DNA of 64,000 bases from Zoogloea dura (GTDB lineage Bacteria; Pseudomonadota; Gammaproteobacteria; Burkholderiales; Rhodocyclaceae), in the NCBI RefSeq assembly GCF_012927165.1, contig NZ_JABBGA010000024.1:1-64000 (forward strand). Direction: 5' to 3'. The notes under the pieces were generated by a model. That model searched no databases. It was not told where the DNA came from and worked only from the letters and a program-made list of their open reading frames with translations. Positions 8,101 to 16,910 of the stretch are shown here, piece after piece. Every line of letters starts with the position of its first letter. Within the stretch, counting starts at the first letter, position 1. The position numbers and the translations under genes are program-made.

Positions 8101-9153
8101 CTACTGCCCGGCCAGGGCGCGGCGGTATTCGCCGGGGCGCGCCCCCGTCCATTTCTTGAACGCCCGGTGAAAGGCGCTGGCCTCGGCGAAGCCCAGGTCG
8201 AGGGCGATGTCGAGCACCGATTTGTCGGAATGGCAGAGCTGGCTGATGGCCAGGTCGCGGCGCAGGTCGTCCTTGATGGCCTGATAGGACGGGCCCTCTT
8301 CGAGCAGGTGGCGGCGCAGGGTGGACGGGGAGAAATGCATCTGCTGGGCCAGGGTCTCGAAATCCGGCCAGGCATCGGGCGGGATGTCCCGCAACAGGCG
8401 GCGGATGCGCGCCACCAGGCCGTCGCTGTTGCGGTACTTGACCAGGAAGTTGGCCGGCGCGCTGCGCAGGAAGACCTTCATGGTGCGCTCGTTCTGCACG
8501 TTGGGCAGGCCCAGGTAGTCGGCCGGAAAGACGATCTCGGTCTCGGCCTGGCCGAAGCGCAGGTCGGGCGAGAAGAGCACCCGCCACTCCCCGCTGTAGC
8601 TGGGCTCCAGGCACCGGAAGGCGGCATGGTCGAGGGGAATCCGGCGCCCCACCAGCCAGCAGGCCAGGCCGTGCAGGATGATCAGGAAGGTGCCGTAGGC
8701 AAAGGCCCGCCGCGGCTCGACACAGCGCTCCACCAGCACCACCCGGGCGGAATCGCCCTCCCGCAGCAGCACACCCTCGAAGTCATCCAGCACCAGGCGC
8801 AGGAAGCGCAGGGCCCGGCGCAGGGCGCGCTCCAGGGAGTCGCAGTGGATCACGCTGTGGCACAGCAGGGTGAAGCTGCCGGCCCGCATGCGGTGGCTGT
8901 CCATGCCGAAGAACTCGTCGTCCATGGCCTGGGCGATCGAATGCCACAAGGCCGCATAGTGGGATGAGGCGACCCGCGCCTGGGGCGCATTGAGCAGCTC
9001 GGGGGAAATGCCGGCATGTTCCAGCAGGGCATCGGCATCGATGCCCCGGGCCCGCAGCGCCACCAGCGCCTCTTCGACGAAGCTGATCGAGATGGTGCCC
9101 TTGTCGGCCCCGCGCTCGGCGGCTGACAAGGGGGACGGACCGGGACTGGACAT
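8101..9153 (-). CDS. AraC-family transcriptional regulator
   Basis: About 350 residues. The N-terminal part matches the arabinose-binding-domain type found in OruR-like regulators (residues of about 20-210). The C-terminal AraC double helix-turn-helix is clear (FSPSTLRRHL and then SVLDIALDLGFAEASAFHRAFKKWTG). The gene is divergent from the acyl-CoA degradation operon that starts at 9346 and may control it; this is inferred from position only. No strong ribosome-binding site marks the start; the ATG at 9153 is the best fit to domain length. The HD-GYP gene follows 11 bases downstream. Confidence 0.85.
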   Translation of the reverse strand: MSSPGPSPLSAAERGADKGTISISFVEEALVALRARGIDADALLEHAGISPELLNAPQARVASSHYAALWHSIAQAMDDEFFGMDSHRMRAGSFTLLCHSVIHCDSLERALRRALRFLRLVLDDFEGVLLREGDSARVVLVERCVEPRRAFAYGTFLIILHGLACWLVGRRIPLDHAAFRCLEPSYSGEWRVLFSPDLRFGQAETEIVFPADYLGLPNVQNERTMKVFLRSAPANFLVKYRNSDGLVARIRRLLRDIPPDAWPDFETLAQQMHFSPSTLRRHLLEEGPSYQAIKDDLRRDLAISQLCHSDKSVLDIALDLGFAEASAFHRAFKKWTGARPGEYRRALAGQ

Positions 9154-9345
9154 GGGCGGGGAGCGCACTGGGCAGAGCCTTTGGCTGCGGGACGCGGGAG
9201 CCCGTGGGAGGCCCCGTGCAAGTGGCAAATTCTACCATCCAGTTTGAGCGATTTTGGCATGGAGCCCGCCCCCGCTTATGCCTAGACTACGCCACGCTTC
9301 GCGCCCATCCGGGGTGCGTCTTCCAACAAGAAAGAGGAGAGAAAG

Positions 9346-10110
9346 ATGGAGATCCAGAACAACGTCTTCGTGGTCACCGGCGGCGGTTCCGGCCTGGGCG
9401 CGGCCACCGCGCGCCTGATCGTCGAAAAGGGCGGCAAGGTCGTCCTCGCCGACGTGAACAAGGAGGCCGGCGAGGCCCTGGCCGCCGAGCTGGGCGCCAA
9501 TGCCCGCTTCGTCGCCACCGACGTGACCAACGAGGAAAGCGCCCAGGCCGCCTTCGCCGCCGCCACCGCGCTGGGCACCCTGCGCGGCCTGGTGAACTGT
9601 GCCGGCGTGGCGCCGGCCGAAAAGGTGGTCGGCCGGGAAGGCCCGCACAAGCTGGAGTCCTTCGCCCGCACCATCAACATCAACCTGGTCGGCAGCTTCA
9701 ACATGATCCGCCTGGCCGCAGCCATCATGAGCCAGAACGAGCCGAACGCCGGTGGCGAGCGCGGCGTGATCGTCAGCACCGCCTCGGTGGCCGCCTTCGA
9801 CGGCCAGCTCGGCCAGGCCGGCTATGCCGCCTCCAAGGGCGGCGTGGTCGCCATGACCCTGCCCATCGCCCGTGAATTGAGCCGCTCCGGCATCCGCGTG
9901 ATGACCATCGCCCCGGGCATCATGGAAACCCCGATGCTGCTGGGCATGCCCGCCGAGGTGCAGGAAGCCCTCGGCAAGACCGTGCCCTTCCCCGCCCGCA
10001 TGGGCAAGCCGGCCGAGTTCGCCGCGCTGGTCGAGCACATCTTCGGTAACGCCTACCTGAACGGCGAGGTCATCCGCCTCGACGGTGCCATCCGCATGGC
10101 CGCAAAGTAA
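9346..10110 (+). CDS. SDR-family 3-hydroxyacyl-CoA dehydrogenase (HSD10-like)
   Basis: 254 residues. A Rossmann NAD-binding motif TGGGSGLG (11-18), an NCAG motif near 84-87, and the catalytic Ser147, Tyr160 and Lys164 (YAASK) define a classical short-chain dehydrogenase. Length and sequence style match type II 3-hydroxyacyl-CoA (2-methyl-3-hydroxybutyryl-CoA) dehydrogenases, which oxidise the hydroxyacyl-CoA with NAD+ in beta-oxidation of short or methyl-branched chains. A strong AAGAGGAGAG precedes the ATG. It is the first gene of the five-gene operon running to 14683. The branched-chain role is inferred from context. Confidence 0.85.
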   Translation: MEIQNNVFVVTGGGSGLGAATARLIVEKGGKVVLADVNKEAGEALAAELGANARFVATDVTNEESAQAAFAAATALGTLRGLVNCAGVAPAEKVVGREGPHKLESFARTININLVGSFNMIRLAAAIMSQNEPNAGGERGVIVSTASVAAFDGQLGQAGYAASKGGVVAMTLPIARELSRSGIRVMTIAPGIMETPMLLGMPAEVQEALGKTVPFPARMGKPAEFAALVEHIFGNAYLNGEVIRLDGAIRMAAK

Positions 10111-10228
10111 ACCGAGCCCCCCGCCCACGAGTACGCGGGCGGCCTCAAGGGGGCAGGTCATTCCCGGGACGGCCCGGCGCATGACTTGCAAGCCCCCTCA
10201 CCCTCACAGAATTCTCGAAAGGCACACC

Positions 10229-11416
10229 ATGAGCTCCAACGATCCGATCGTCATCGTCTCCGCCGCCCGCACCCCGATGGGTGGTTTCCAGGGCGACTTC
10301 AACGGCCTCACCGCGGCCCAGCTGGGCGGTGTCGCCATCAAGGCCGCCGTCGAGCGCGCCGGCATCCCGGCCGAGGTGGTCGAGGAAGTCATCTTCGGCT
10401 GCGTGCTGCCCGCCGGCCAAGGCCAGGCCCCGGCCCGTCAGGCTGCCCTGGGTGGCGGCCTGCCCCTGTCCGCTGGCTGTACCACCGTCAACAAGATGTG
10501 CGGTTCCGGCATGAAGGCCACCATGCTGGCCAATGACCTGCTGCTGGCCGGCACCAACGACGTGATGATCGCCGGCGGCATGGAATCCATGTCCAACGCC
10601 CCCTACCTGCTGCCCAAGGCCCGTGGCGGCTACCGCCTCGGCCACGGCCAGGTCCTCGACCACATGTTCCTCGACGGCCTCGAGGACGCCTACGAGAAGG
10701 GCCGCCTGATGGGCACCTTCGCCGAAGACTGCGCTGGCAGCTACGGCTTCACCCGCGAACAGCAGGACGCCTACGCGATCGCCTCCCTGACCCGCGCCCA
10801 GGCGGCGATCAAGGACGGCTCCTTCGAGTGGGAGATCACCCCCGTCACGGTGGCCGGCCGCAAGGGCGACGTGACCATCACCAGCGACGAGCAGCCCCCC
10901 AAGGCCAACCTCGAGAAGATCCCCAGCCTCAAGCCTGCCTTCCGCAAGGACGGCACCGTGACCCCGGCCAACTCCAGCTCCATCTCCGACGGCGCCGCCG
11001 CCCTGGTGCTGATGCGCGCCTCCACCGCCGCCGCCAAGGGCCTCAAGCCGATCGCCAGGATCGTCGGCCACAGCACCCACGCCCACCAGCCCAACCTGTT
11101 CGCCACCGCCCCGGTCGGTGCCATGCAGAAGCTGCTGGCCAAGACCGGCTGGACCACCGCCGACGTGGACCTGTGGGAGATCAACGAAGCCTTCGCCGTG
11201 GTCACCATGGCCGCCATCCACGACCTCAAGCTGGACCACGCCAAGGTCAACATCCACGGCGGTGCCTGCGCCCTGGGCCACCCCATCGGCGCCTCCGGGG
11301 CCCGCATCATCGTCACCCTGCTCGGCGCCCTCCGGAAGACCGGCGGCAAGCGCGGGGTCGCCAGCCTGTGCATCGGCGGCGGCGAAGCCACGGCCCTGGC
11401 CGTCGAAATGCTCTAA
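10229..11416 (+). CDS. Acetyl-CoA C-acyltransferase (thiolase)
   Basis: 395 residues, full length for the thiolase family. The nucleophilic Cys91 lies in NKMCGSGMKA. The GHPIGASG block carries the catalytic histidine and the C-terminal CIGGGE carries the second cysteine. It cleaves 3-oxoacyl-CoA with CoA to give acetyl-CoA and a shortened acyl-CoA, the last step of the pathway encoded here. The ATG at 10229 has AAGG upstream. It follows the dehydrogenase by about 120 bases and is 11 bases ahead of the acyl-CoA dehydrogenase. Confidence 0.92.
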   Translation: MSSNDPIVIVSAARTPMGGFQGDFNGLTAAQLGGVAIKAAVERAGIPAEVVEEVIFGCVLPAGQGQAPARQAALGGGLPLSAGCTTVNKMCGSGMKATMLANDLLLAGTNDVMIAGGMESMSNAPYLLPKARGGYRLGHGQVLDHMFLDGLEDAYEKGRLMGTFAEDCAGSYGFTREQQDAYAIASLTRAQAAIKDGSFEWEITPVTVAGRKGDVTITSDEQPPKANLEKIPSLKPAFRKDGTVTPANSSSISDGAAALVLMRASTAAAKGLKPIARIVGHSTHAHQPNLFATAPVGAMQKLLAKTGWTTADVDLWEINEAFAVVTMAAIHDLKLDHAKVNIHGGACALGHPIGASGARIIVTLLGALRKTGGKRGVASLCIGGGEATALAVEML

Positions 11417-11427
11417 GGAGACGCACC

Positions 11428-12564
11428 ATGATCCTCACCCAAGAACAGGAAATGATCCGCGACTCCATGCGCGCCTTTGCGCAGGAGCGCCTGGCCCCCT
11501 TCGCCGCGGAATGGGACAAGAACCACACCTTCCCCGCCCAGGCCCTCAAGGAGCTCGGCGAACTGGGCGCCATGGGCATGTGCGTGCCCGAGGAGTGGGA
11601 CGGTGCCGGCATGGACTACATGAGCCTGGTGCTGACCCTCGAAGAGATCGCCGCCGGTGACGGCGCCACCTCCACCATCGTCTCGGTGCAGAACTCGCTG
11701 GCCTGCGGCATCACCATGAAGTACGGCACCGACCAGCAGAAGGAAGAATGGCTGAAGCCCCTGGCCCGCGGCGAGAAGCTCGGCTGCTTCTGCCTCACCG
11801 AGCCCCACACCGGCTCCGATGCCGGCGCCATCACCACCCGCGCCGACCGGGACGGCGACCACTTCGTGCTCAACGGCGTGAAGCAGTTCATCACCACCGG
11901 CAAGCATGCCCACATGGCCATCGTCTTCGCCGTGACCGACAAGGCTGCCGGCAAGAAGGGCATCTCCTGCTTCCTGGTGCCCACCGCCACGTCGGGCTTC
12001 ATCGTCGGTCGCACCGAAGAGAAGATGGGCCAGCACGCCTCCGACACCGTGCAGATCATCCTCGAGAACTGTCGCGTGCCCGCCTCGGCCCTGCTCGGCA
12101 AGGAAGGCGAAGGCTACAAGATCGCCCTGTCCAATCTGGAGGCCGGCCGCATCGGCATCGCCGCCCAGAGCATCGGCATGGCCCGCGCCGCCTTCGAGGC
12201 TGCCGTGCGCTACGCCAAGGAACGGGTGACCTTCGGCGTGCCCATCATCGAGCACCAGGCGGTCAACTTCAAACTGGCCGACATGAACACCCTGCTCGAC
12301 GCCGCCCGCCTGATGGTATGGCGCGCCGCCCAGCTCAAGGACGCCGGCAAGCCCTGCCTGAAGGAAGCCTCGATGGCCAAGATGTTCGCCTCCGAAGCTG
12401 CCGAGAAGATCGCCTCCGACGCCATCCAGATCCATGGCGGTGTGGGCTACACCAGCGACTTCCCGGTCGAACGCATCTACCGCGACGTGCGCATCTGCCA
12501 GATCTACGAAGGCGCCAACGACATCCAGCGCCTGGTGATCGGCCGCAGCATCGCCGCCGAGTAA
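11428..12564 (+). CDS. Acyl-CoA dehydrogenase
   Basis: 378 residues, the usual length. The FAD-binding signature (CFCLTEPHTGSDAG) is present. The C-terminal QIHGGVGYTSDFPVER segment and the catalytic-base position Glu361 in YEGANDIQRL are those of short- and branched-chain enzymes. It introduces the alpha-beta double bond in acyl-CoA and passes electrons to ETF. AAGGAG precedes the ATG. It is followed by an extragenic inverted-repeat element before the next gene of the operon. The exact substrate (2-methylbutyryl-CoA, butyryl-CoA or other) cannot be read from sequence. Confidence 0.92.
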   Translation: MILTQEQEMIRDSMRAFAQERLAPFAAEWDKNHTFPAQALKELGELGAMGMCVPEEWDGAGMDYMSLVLTLEEIAAGDGATSTIVSVQNSLACGITMKYGTDQQKEEWLKPLARGEKLGCFCLTEPHTGSDAGAITTRADRDGDHFVLNGVKQFITTGKHAHMAIVFAVTDKAAGKKGISCFLVPTATSGFIVGRTEEKMGQHASDTVQIILENCRVPASALLGKEGEGYKIALSNLEAGRIGIAAQSIGMARAAFEAAVRYAKERVTFGVPIIEHQAVNFKLADMNTLLDAARLMVWRAAQLKDAGKPCLKEASMAKMFASEAAEKIASDAIQIHGGVGYTSDFPVERIYRDVRICQIYEGANDIQRLVIGRSIAAE

Positions 12565-12683
12565 AGGGTACATCGGGCTACTGCGCGGGCCGATCTCGCA
12601 ATTGCGGTGCTCGCCGTACTCAAGTACGGCTGTGCTCCTCATCGCGACCTCGGCCCGCTCGCTACGCCCGCTGTCCCCTTTAC
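12561..12683. repeat. Extragenic inverted-repeat element within the acyl-CoA operon
   Basis: A nested dyad fills most of the gap between two operon genes. The outer arms are GTAAAGGG (12561-12568) and CCCTTTAC (12676-12683), the middle arms GCGGGCCGA (12585-12593) and TCGGCCCGC (12650-12658). The innermost hairpin is GCCGTACT-CA-AGTACGGC (12613-12630). The element begins in the stop codon of the upstream gene. It has the look of a dispersed REP/ERIC-like extragenic palindrome and would fold strongly in the mRNA. No T-tract follows, so it is not a standard terminator. Confidence 0.75.
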
Positions 12684-12736
12684 AGCTTCTTGGTGCATTT
12701 GCGGGACCGAAAACAACAGGCGTGAAAGGAGACACC

Positions 12737-13882
12737 GTGGGCCCCCTGCATGGAGTGAAAGTCATCGAATTCGCCGCCCTCGGCCCCTGCCCGATGGCGG
12801 CCATGATCCTGGCCGACCTGGGGGCGGAGGTGGTGCGCATCGAACGCAAGCCGGCCCCTGGCGCCAAACCGGCGTCGGACCTTTTCGATCCGAAGATCGA
12901 CATCCTCAACCGCAGCCGTCGGGTGGTCACCCTGGACCTGAAGAAACCCGAAGGCCTGGCTGCCGCCCGCGCGCTGGTCGCAAAGGCCGACATCCTGGTC
13001 GAAGGCTATCGCCCCGGCGTGATGGAGCGGCTTGGCGTGGGGCCTGACGAAAGCCTCGCCGCCAATCCGAAGCTGGTCTACGGCCGCATGACCGGCTGGG
13101 GGCAGAGCGGCCCGCTGGCTCACAGCGCCGGGCACGACATCAACTACCTGTCCCTGTCCGGTGCCCTGCATGCCATCGGCGAGCCAGGTGGCAAGCCGGT
13201 GGTGCCCCTGAACCTGGTAGCCGACTGCGGCGGCGGGGCCATGCTGCTGGTGGTGGGCGTACTGGCCGCCCTCACCGAGGCGCGGACGTCCGGCCAGGGC
13301 CAGGTGGTGGACGCCGCCATGACCGATGGATCGGCCCTGCTGATGACCATGATGTACACCCTCAAGGCGATGGGCCAGTGGTCTTCCGAACGGGGCAGCA
13401 ACCTGCTCGACGGCGGCGCCCCCTTCTATGACACCTACCGCTGCGCCGACGGCAAGTACATTTCCATCGGCCCTATCGAACCCCAGTTCTACGCCCTGTT
13501 CCTCGAGAAGACCGGCATCACCGACCCGGACTTCAAGCTGCAGTGGGATCGCACCCGCTGGCCGGAGCTGAAGACCCGCCTGGCCACGCACCTGGAGACC
13601 CGCACGCGGGCCGAGTGGTGCGAGCTGCTCGAAGGCAGCGACGCCTGCGTGGCGCCCGTTTTGAGTATGGACGAAGCGCCCGAACACCCGCACAATCGGG
13701 CGCGCGGCACTTTCATCGAACTTGACGGCGTCATTCAGCCAGCCCCGGCGCCCCGTTTCAGTCGCAGCGTGCCCGCACACCCCCACCCGCCCGTCGTCGG
13801 CAGTACCGGCGAAGACGTGCTCACCGACTGGGGATTCACCCCGGAAGCGATCGCCGACCTGCGCCAGGCGGGCGCAATCTAA
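12737..13882 (+). CDS. CaiB/BaiF family CoA-transferase, alpha-methylacyl-CoA racemase-like
   Basis: About 381 residues from a GTG preceded by AAAGGAG. The sequence is a full-length class III CoA-transferase fold: GVKVIEFAALGPCPMAAMILADLGAEVVRIE at the N-terminus, then SRRVVTLDLKKPEG, YGRMTGWGQSGPLA and GHDINYLSLSGAL. The GHDINY block matches alpha-methylacyl-CoA racemases, which invert the 2-methyl centre of acyl-CoA through conserved His and Asp. Placement among beta-oxidation genes supports a racemase acting on 2-methyl-branched acyl-CoA. A CoA-transferase role cannot be excluded. The long frame upstream of the GTG runs through the inverted-repeat element and is not used. Confidence 0.87.
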   Translation: MGPLHGVKVIEFAALGPCPMAAMILADLGAEVVRIERKPAPGAKPASDLFDPKIDILNRSRRVVTLDLKKPEGLAAARALVAKADILVEGYRPGVMERLGVGPDESLAANPKLVYGRMTGWGQSGPLAHSAGHDINYLSLSGALHAIGEPGGKPVVPLNLVADCGGGAMLLVVGVLAALTEARTSGQGQVVDAAMTDGSALLMTMMYTLKAMGQWSSERGSNLLDGGAPFYDTYRCADGKYISIGPIEPQFYALFLEKTGITDPDFKLQWDRTRWPELKTRLATHLETRTRAEWCELLEGSDACVAPVLSMDEAPEHPHNRARGTFIELDGVIQPAPAPRFSRSVPAHPHPPVVGSTGEDVLTDWGFTPEAIADLRQAGAI

Positions 13883-13906
13883 TAACAATTGCAACAGGAG
13901 AACGAA

Positions 13907-14683
13907 TTGGACTACCAGAACATCATCGTCGAAACCCGCGGCAAGGTCGGCCTCATCACCCTCAACCGTCCGAAAGCCCTCAACGCCCTCAACGACGCGC
14001 TGGTGGACGAGCTGGGCCTGGCCCTCAACGGCTTTGAAGCCGACGAGAACATCGGCTGCATCGTCATCACCGGCTCCGAGAAGGCCTTCGCCGCCGGCGC
14101 CGACATCACCATGATGGCCAACTTCAGCTACATGGACGCCTACAAGGGCGACTACATCACCCGCAACTGGGAACGCATCAAGACCTGTCGCAAGCCGGTT
14201 ATCGCCGCAGTGGCGGGCTTCGCCCTGGGTGGCGGCTGCGAACTGGCGATGAGCTGCGACATGATCTACGCCGCCGACAGCGCCAAATTCGGCCAGCCGG
14301 AAGTGAAGCTGGGCATCCTGCCGGGCGCCGGCGGCACCCAGCGCCTGCCCCGCGCCGTGGGCAAGGCCAAGGCCATGGACCTGTGCCTCACGGCCCGCAT
14401 GATGGACGCCACCGAAGCCGAGAAGTCCGGCCTGGTGGCCCGCGTGATCCCGGCCGAGCAACTGCTGGAAGAGACCCTGAAGGCCGCCGACACCATCGCC
14501 GGCTTCTCCCTGCCGGTGGTCATGATGATCAAGGAATCGGTGAACCGCGCCTACGAGAGCAGCCTCAACGAAGGCCTGCTGTTCGAGCGCCGTACCTTCC
14601 ACTCGGCCTTCGCCCTCGAAGACCAGAAGGAAGGCATGGCCGCCTTCGTCGAAAAGCGCAAGGCGGAGTTCAAAAACCGCTAA
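13907..14683 (+). CDS. Enoyl-CoA hydratase
   Basis: 258 residues from a TTG start preceded by AGGAG; the resulting N-terminus MDYQNIIVE is typical of the family. The crotonase fold is clear. The oxyanion-hole segment is AFAAGADI, and the two catalytic glutamates are Glu112 (GGGCELAM) and Glu132 ([15 protein letters not shown]). It hydrates trans-2-enoyl-CoA to 3-hydroxyacyl-CoA, the step between the acyl-CoA dehydrogenase and the SDR enzyme of this operon. It is the last gene of the unit and is followed within about 20 bases by a strong terminator. Confidence 0.92.
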   Translation: MDYQNIIVETRGKVGLITLNRPKALNALNDALVDELGLALNGFEADENIGCIVITGSEKAFAAGADITMMANFSYMDAYKGDYITRNWERIKTCRKPVIAAVAGFALGGGCELAMSCDMIYAADSAKFGQPEVKLGILPGAGGTQRLPRAVGKAKAMDLCLTARMMDATEAEKSGLVARVIPAEQLLEETLKAADTIAGFSLPVVMMIKESVNRAYESSLNEGLLFERRTFHSAFALEDQKEGMAAFVEKRKAEFKNR

Positions 14684-14703
14684 GCATCAGCCGCTACGCA
14701 TCA

Positions 14704-14735
14704 ATGAAGAAAGGGGCCTCGGCCCCTTTCTTCAT
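14704..14735. terminator. Bidirectional intrinsic terminator between converging genes
   Basis: A perfect 15-bp inverted repeat (ATGAAGAAAGGGGCC and its complement) has a two-base centre. Its A-rich left side and T-rich right side give T-rich tails in both directions. It lies between the stop of the enoyl-CoA hydratase gene and the stop of the converging co-polymerase gene, and probably serves both. Confidence 0.8.
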
Positions 14736-14761
14736 GTGCGACTCGCCGGGGCCGCCCCGAC

Positions 14762-16828
14762 TCAGGCCCCCATCGCCCGCAAGGCCGGCATCAGGGGGTC
14801 GATCTCGGTGGCGGGCAGCTTGGCCCCTTCCGGCGCCAGGCTGGCATAGATCGCCAGCGCCTCCGGACTGGGGCGCCCCACCAGGCCGCCCAACTCGGCG
14901 AAGCGCAGCCCCTGGCGCACCAGCCAGGCGATGCAGGTGTGGCGCAACACTTCCGCGTCGATGCTGCCGGCGCTGCTCAACCCGGCGTCAAAGGCGGCGC
15001 AGGCCAGCATCGACTGGATATCCGCAGGCTGCAGGCGGGCTCCGGCGGCGTCCTGCAGCAGGGGCGCGTCACTGCCACCGATCGCCGAAGGACGGCAGCC
15101 CGCCATCCAGGCCGGGGTTTCCAGCCGTCGCTGCGCCGCGCCGCCCACCCGCAGCCAGCCATCCGCACCACTAAAATCGCCCTGGCTGAGCGCCACCGCC
15201 TCCTCGGCGGTCAGCCCCATCAGCAGCAGGCCAAGCACGAAGCGGCCTTCGCCTGACGACGCGGCCAGCAGGTCCACCACCTCTTCCTGGGACAGCTCCC
15301 GGGGTGGCCTGGCGTGGGCGGCGAGCAGGCCGGGCGCTGCGCCGGCCAGCACCGGCGCATCCTGCCCCGGCGCCGCCAGGCCGGCCATGCCGGGTGCCGC
15401 CGCAGGCCCGCCCCAGGGCTGGGGCATGATCACGGTGGTGCTGGCCTGGGCCGCGGCCTGGGGCGGGCGGTTGAACAGTTCGACGAACCAGATCGCCAGC
15501 AGACCAAGGCTGAAGGCCACGCCGAGCACGATCAACCCGTCCAGCATGTAGTCCGGACGGAAAGGCTTGAGCGGTACGCCGGCCGCCTCCACCAGGCTGA
15601 GGGCCGGCAGGCGGCTCTTCTCGCTGGCCTCCAGGCGAGCCAGGCGCTCCTGGGCCTCGCGGCTGGCGCGCTCAATCTGCGCGAGGTCGTCCTCCAACGT
15701 CTTGGCCTGGGTGAAGCGCTGCGAGAAGTCCTGCACGGCACCCCGCTGGCTGCGGATCTCGGCCTGCAGACGGTCGACGGTGGCGCGGGCGCCGGCGTAA
15801 TCGTCCTGGGCGGCCTGCAGGGTGTTCTCACGGCTGGTGACGCGCTGGGCCTCGATCTGCCGCTCCATCTCGGCAAAGCGGGTCTGCAGCTGCTTGGCAC
15901 GCGGATCCATGCGCATGAACTCCGGCGTGTAAGTCCGCTCCATCTGCCGGATCTCCTCGGCCAGCTGGGACGCCCGGGCCTCCATGTTGGCCAGGGTCGG
16001 ATCCTCTGCGCCGGTAGCCCCCTTGCCGCCGGCCTTCAGGGCCTTGAGGCGGGCCTCCGCCACCGCGGCCTTCTCGGTCGCGGCATTGAGGGACGCGGTG
16101 AGCCCCTTGACGCGGGCCACCGCCTCGTTCTCGTCACGCTCCGGCGAGAGGCCACCGGAAGCATTGCGGAAGGCCTCGACACGCTGACGGCGCGCCTGCA
16201 CGGTGGCCGCCAGACGTTCGGCCTCCTGGCGGGCCTGGGCCAGGCTTTCACCGGCCACCGCCCCGTAGGAGGCCTTCATGTCTTCCCGGTAGATGTCCAC
16301 CAGCTTGTTGAGCGCCGCCGCCAGTTGCTCCGGCTGCGTGCCGGTGGCCTGCAGCTCGACGACCTCGGTGCCCTCCACCGCCTCCGCACTGATCATCTCG
16401 CGCAGGCGCGCCGCCGCATCGGCGCCGGGCAAGGGCATGCCGGCAGTGCCCAGGGCAGCGGCCACCTTCTCGAGCAACGGGCGGCTGGTCAGCACCTGCA
16501 CCTGGGTCAGCAGCTCCGAGGCTGTCCGCGGCCGCTCCGCCTGGACCTGGACCGCGGGCGTCGCCGGACGGAGCTCGGTGCTCCCCGGGGAGATCTGCAC
16601 GCGGGTCGTCGCCCGGTACTCGGCCGGCCTCAGGAAGTTCCACAGCAGCCCCGGCAGCAGCACCAGCAGGAAGACCGTGGCGAAGACCCGGATCCGCCGC
16701 TGGTTGATGCGCCTGGCCTGCGACACCCCGTCCTGGTCGGGGGTGATGTCGAGCTCGAGGGAACGGCGCAGGGAGGAAAGGATGGGCATGGTCGGGTTGT
16801 CCGCAGTTGCGGTCATGTCCGGGGGCAT
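14762..16828 (-). CDS. Wzz-type polysaccharide co-polymerase fused to a degenerate tyrosine-recombinase-like domain
   Basis: 688 residues. The N-terminal Wzz/chain-length region has TM1 at about 48-65 and a long periplasmic coiled-coil region (about 195-405). A Pro-rich box GVPLKPFRPD is followed by TM2 (about 429-450). These are the features of co-polymerases that set exopolysaccharide chain length. A low-complexity Ala/Pro/Gly linker leads to a cytoplasmic domain at about 510-670 that follows the tyrosine-recombinase pattern. It reads SQEEVVDLLAAS, LLLMGLTAEEAVALSQGDF, LRVGG, VLRHTCIAWLVRQG and then IYASL. Arg629 (box II) and Tyr661 stand where the catalytic residues would be. The first catalytic Arg is Thr540, and the box II and III histidines appear to be Glu and Arg, so recombinase activity is unlikely. 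A tyrosine kinase usually occupies this tail. No other polysaccharide genes adjoin. The family assignment of the tail is from pattern only. Confidence 0.8.
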   Translation of the reverse strand: MPPDMTATADNPTMPILSSLRRSLELDITPDQDGVSQARRINQRRIRVFATVFLLVLLPGLLWNFLRPAEYRATTRVQISPGSTELRPATPAVQVQAERPRTASELLTQVQVLTSRPLLEKVAAALGTAGMPLPGADAAARLREMISAEAVEGTEVVELQATGTQPEQLAAALNKLVDIYREDMKASYGAVAGESLAQARQEAERLAATVQARRQRVEAFRNASGGLSPERDENEAVARVKGLTASLNAATEKAAVAEARLKALKAGGKGATGAEDPTLANMEARASQLAEEIRQMERTYTPEFMRMDPRAKQLQTRFAEMERQIEAQRVTSRENTLQAAQDDYAGARATVDRLQAEIRSQRGAVQDFSQRFTQAKTLEDDLAQIERASREAQERLARLEASEKSRLPALSLVEAAGVPLKPFRPDYMLDGLIVLGVAFSLGLLAIWFVELFNRPPQAAAQASTTVIMPQPWGGPAAAPGMAGLAAPGQDAPVLAGAAPGLLAAHARPPRELSQEEVVDLLAASSGEGRFVLGLLLMGLTAEEAVALSQGDFSGADGWLRVGGAAQRRLETPAWMAGCRPSAIGGSDAPLLQDAAGARLQPADIQSMLACAAFDAGLSSAGSIDAEVLRHTCIAWLVRQGLRFAELGGLVGRPSPEALAIYASLAPEGAKLPATEIDPLMPALRAMGA

Positions 16829-16910
16829 CCGGCATGCCGGGCCGATCGCCCGGCCCGCCCCGGTCAGGACCTGAGCGTCCGGCCGGCGGGGGCGCCAACC
16901 GGACAGGGCC

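Noticed and set aside
8090-8614. N-terminal extension of the HD-GYP protein by about 175 residues
   Set aside because: The extension is read through the AraC-type gene in another frame. Its composition (Arg/Pro/Gly-rich) is that of an out-of-frame translation of GC-rich DNA; the membrane protein begins naturally at 8089.
12602-12736. N-terminal extension of the CaiB/BaiF protein starting at 12602
   Set aside because: The extension is translated from the inverted-repeat element; the GTG at 12737 with AAAGGAG gives the normal family N-terminus.
14981-15235. Recombinase-like tail of the co-polymerase as an active integrase of a mobile element
   Set aside because: The first catalytic arginine and both histidines are missing, the domain is tethered to the membrane by the Wzz part, and no attachment-site repeats or cargo genes flank it.
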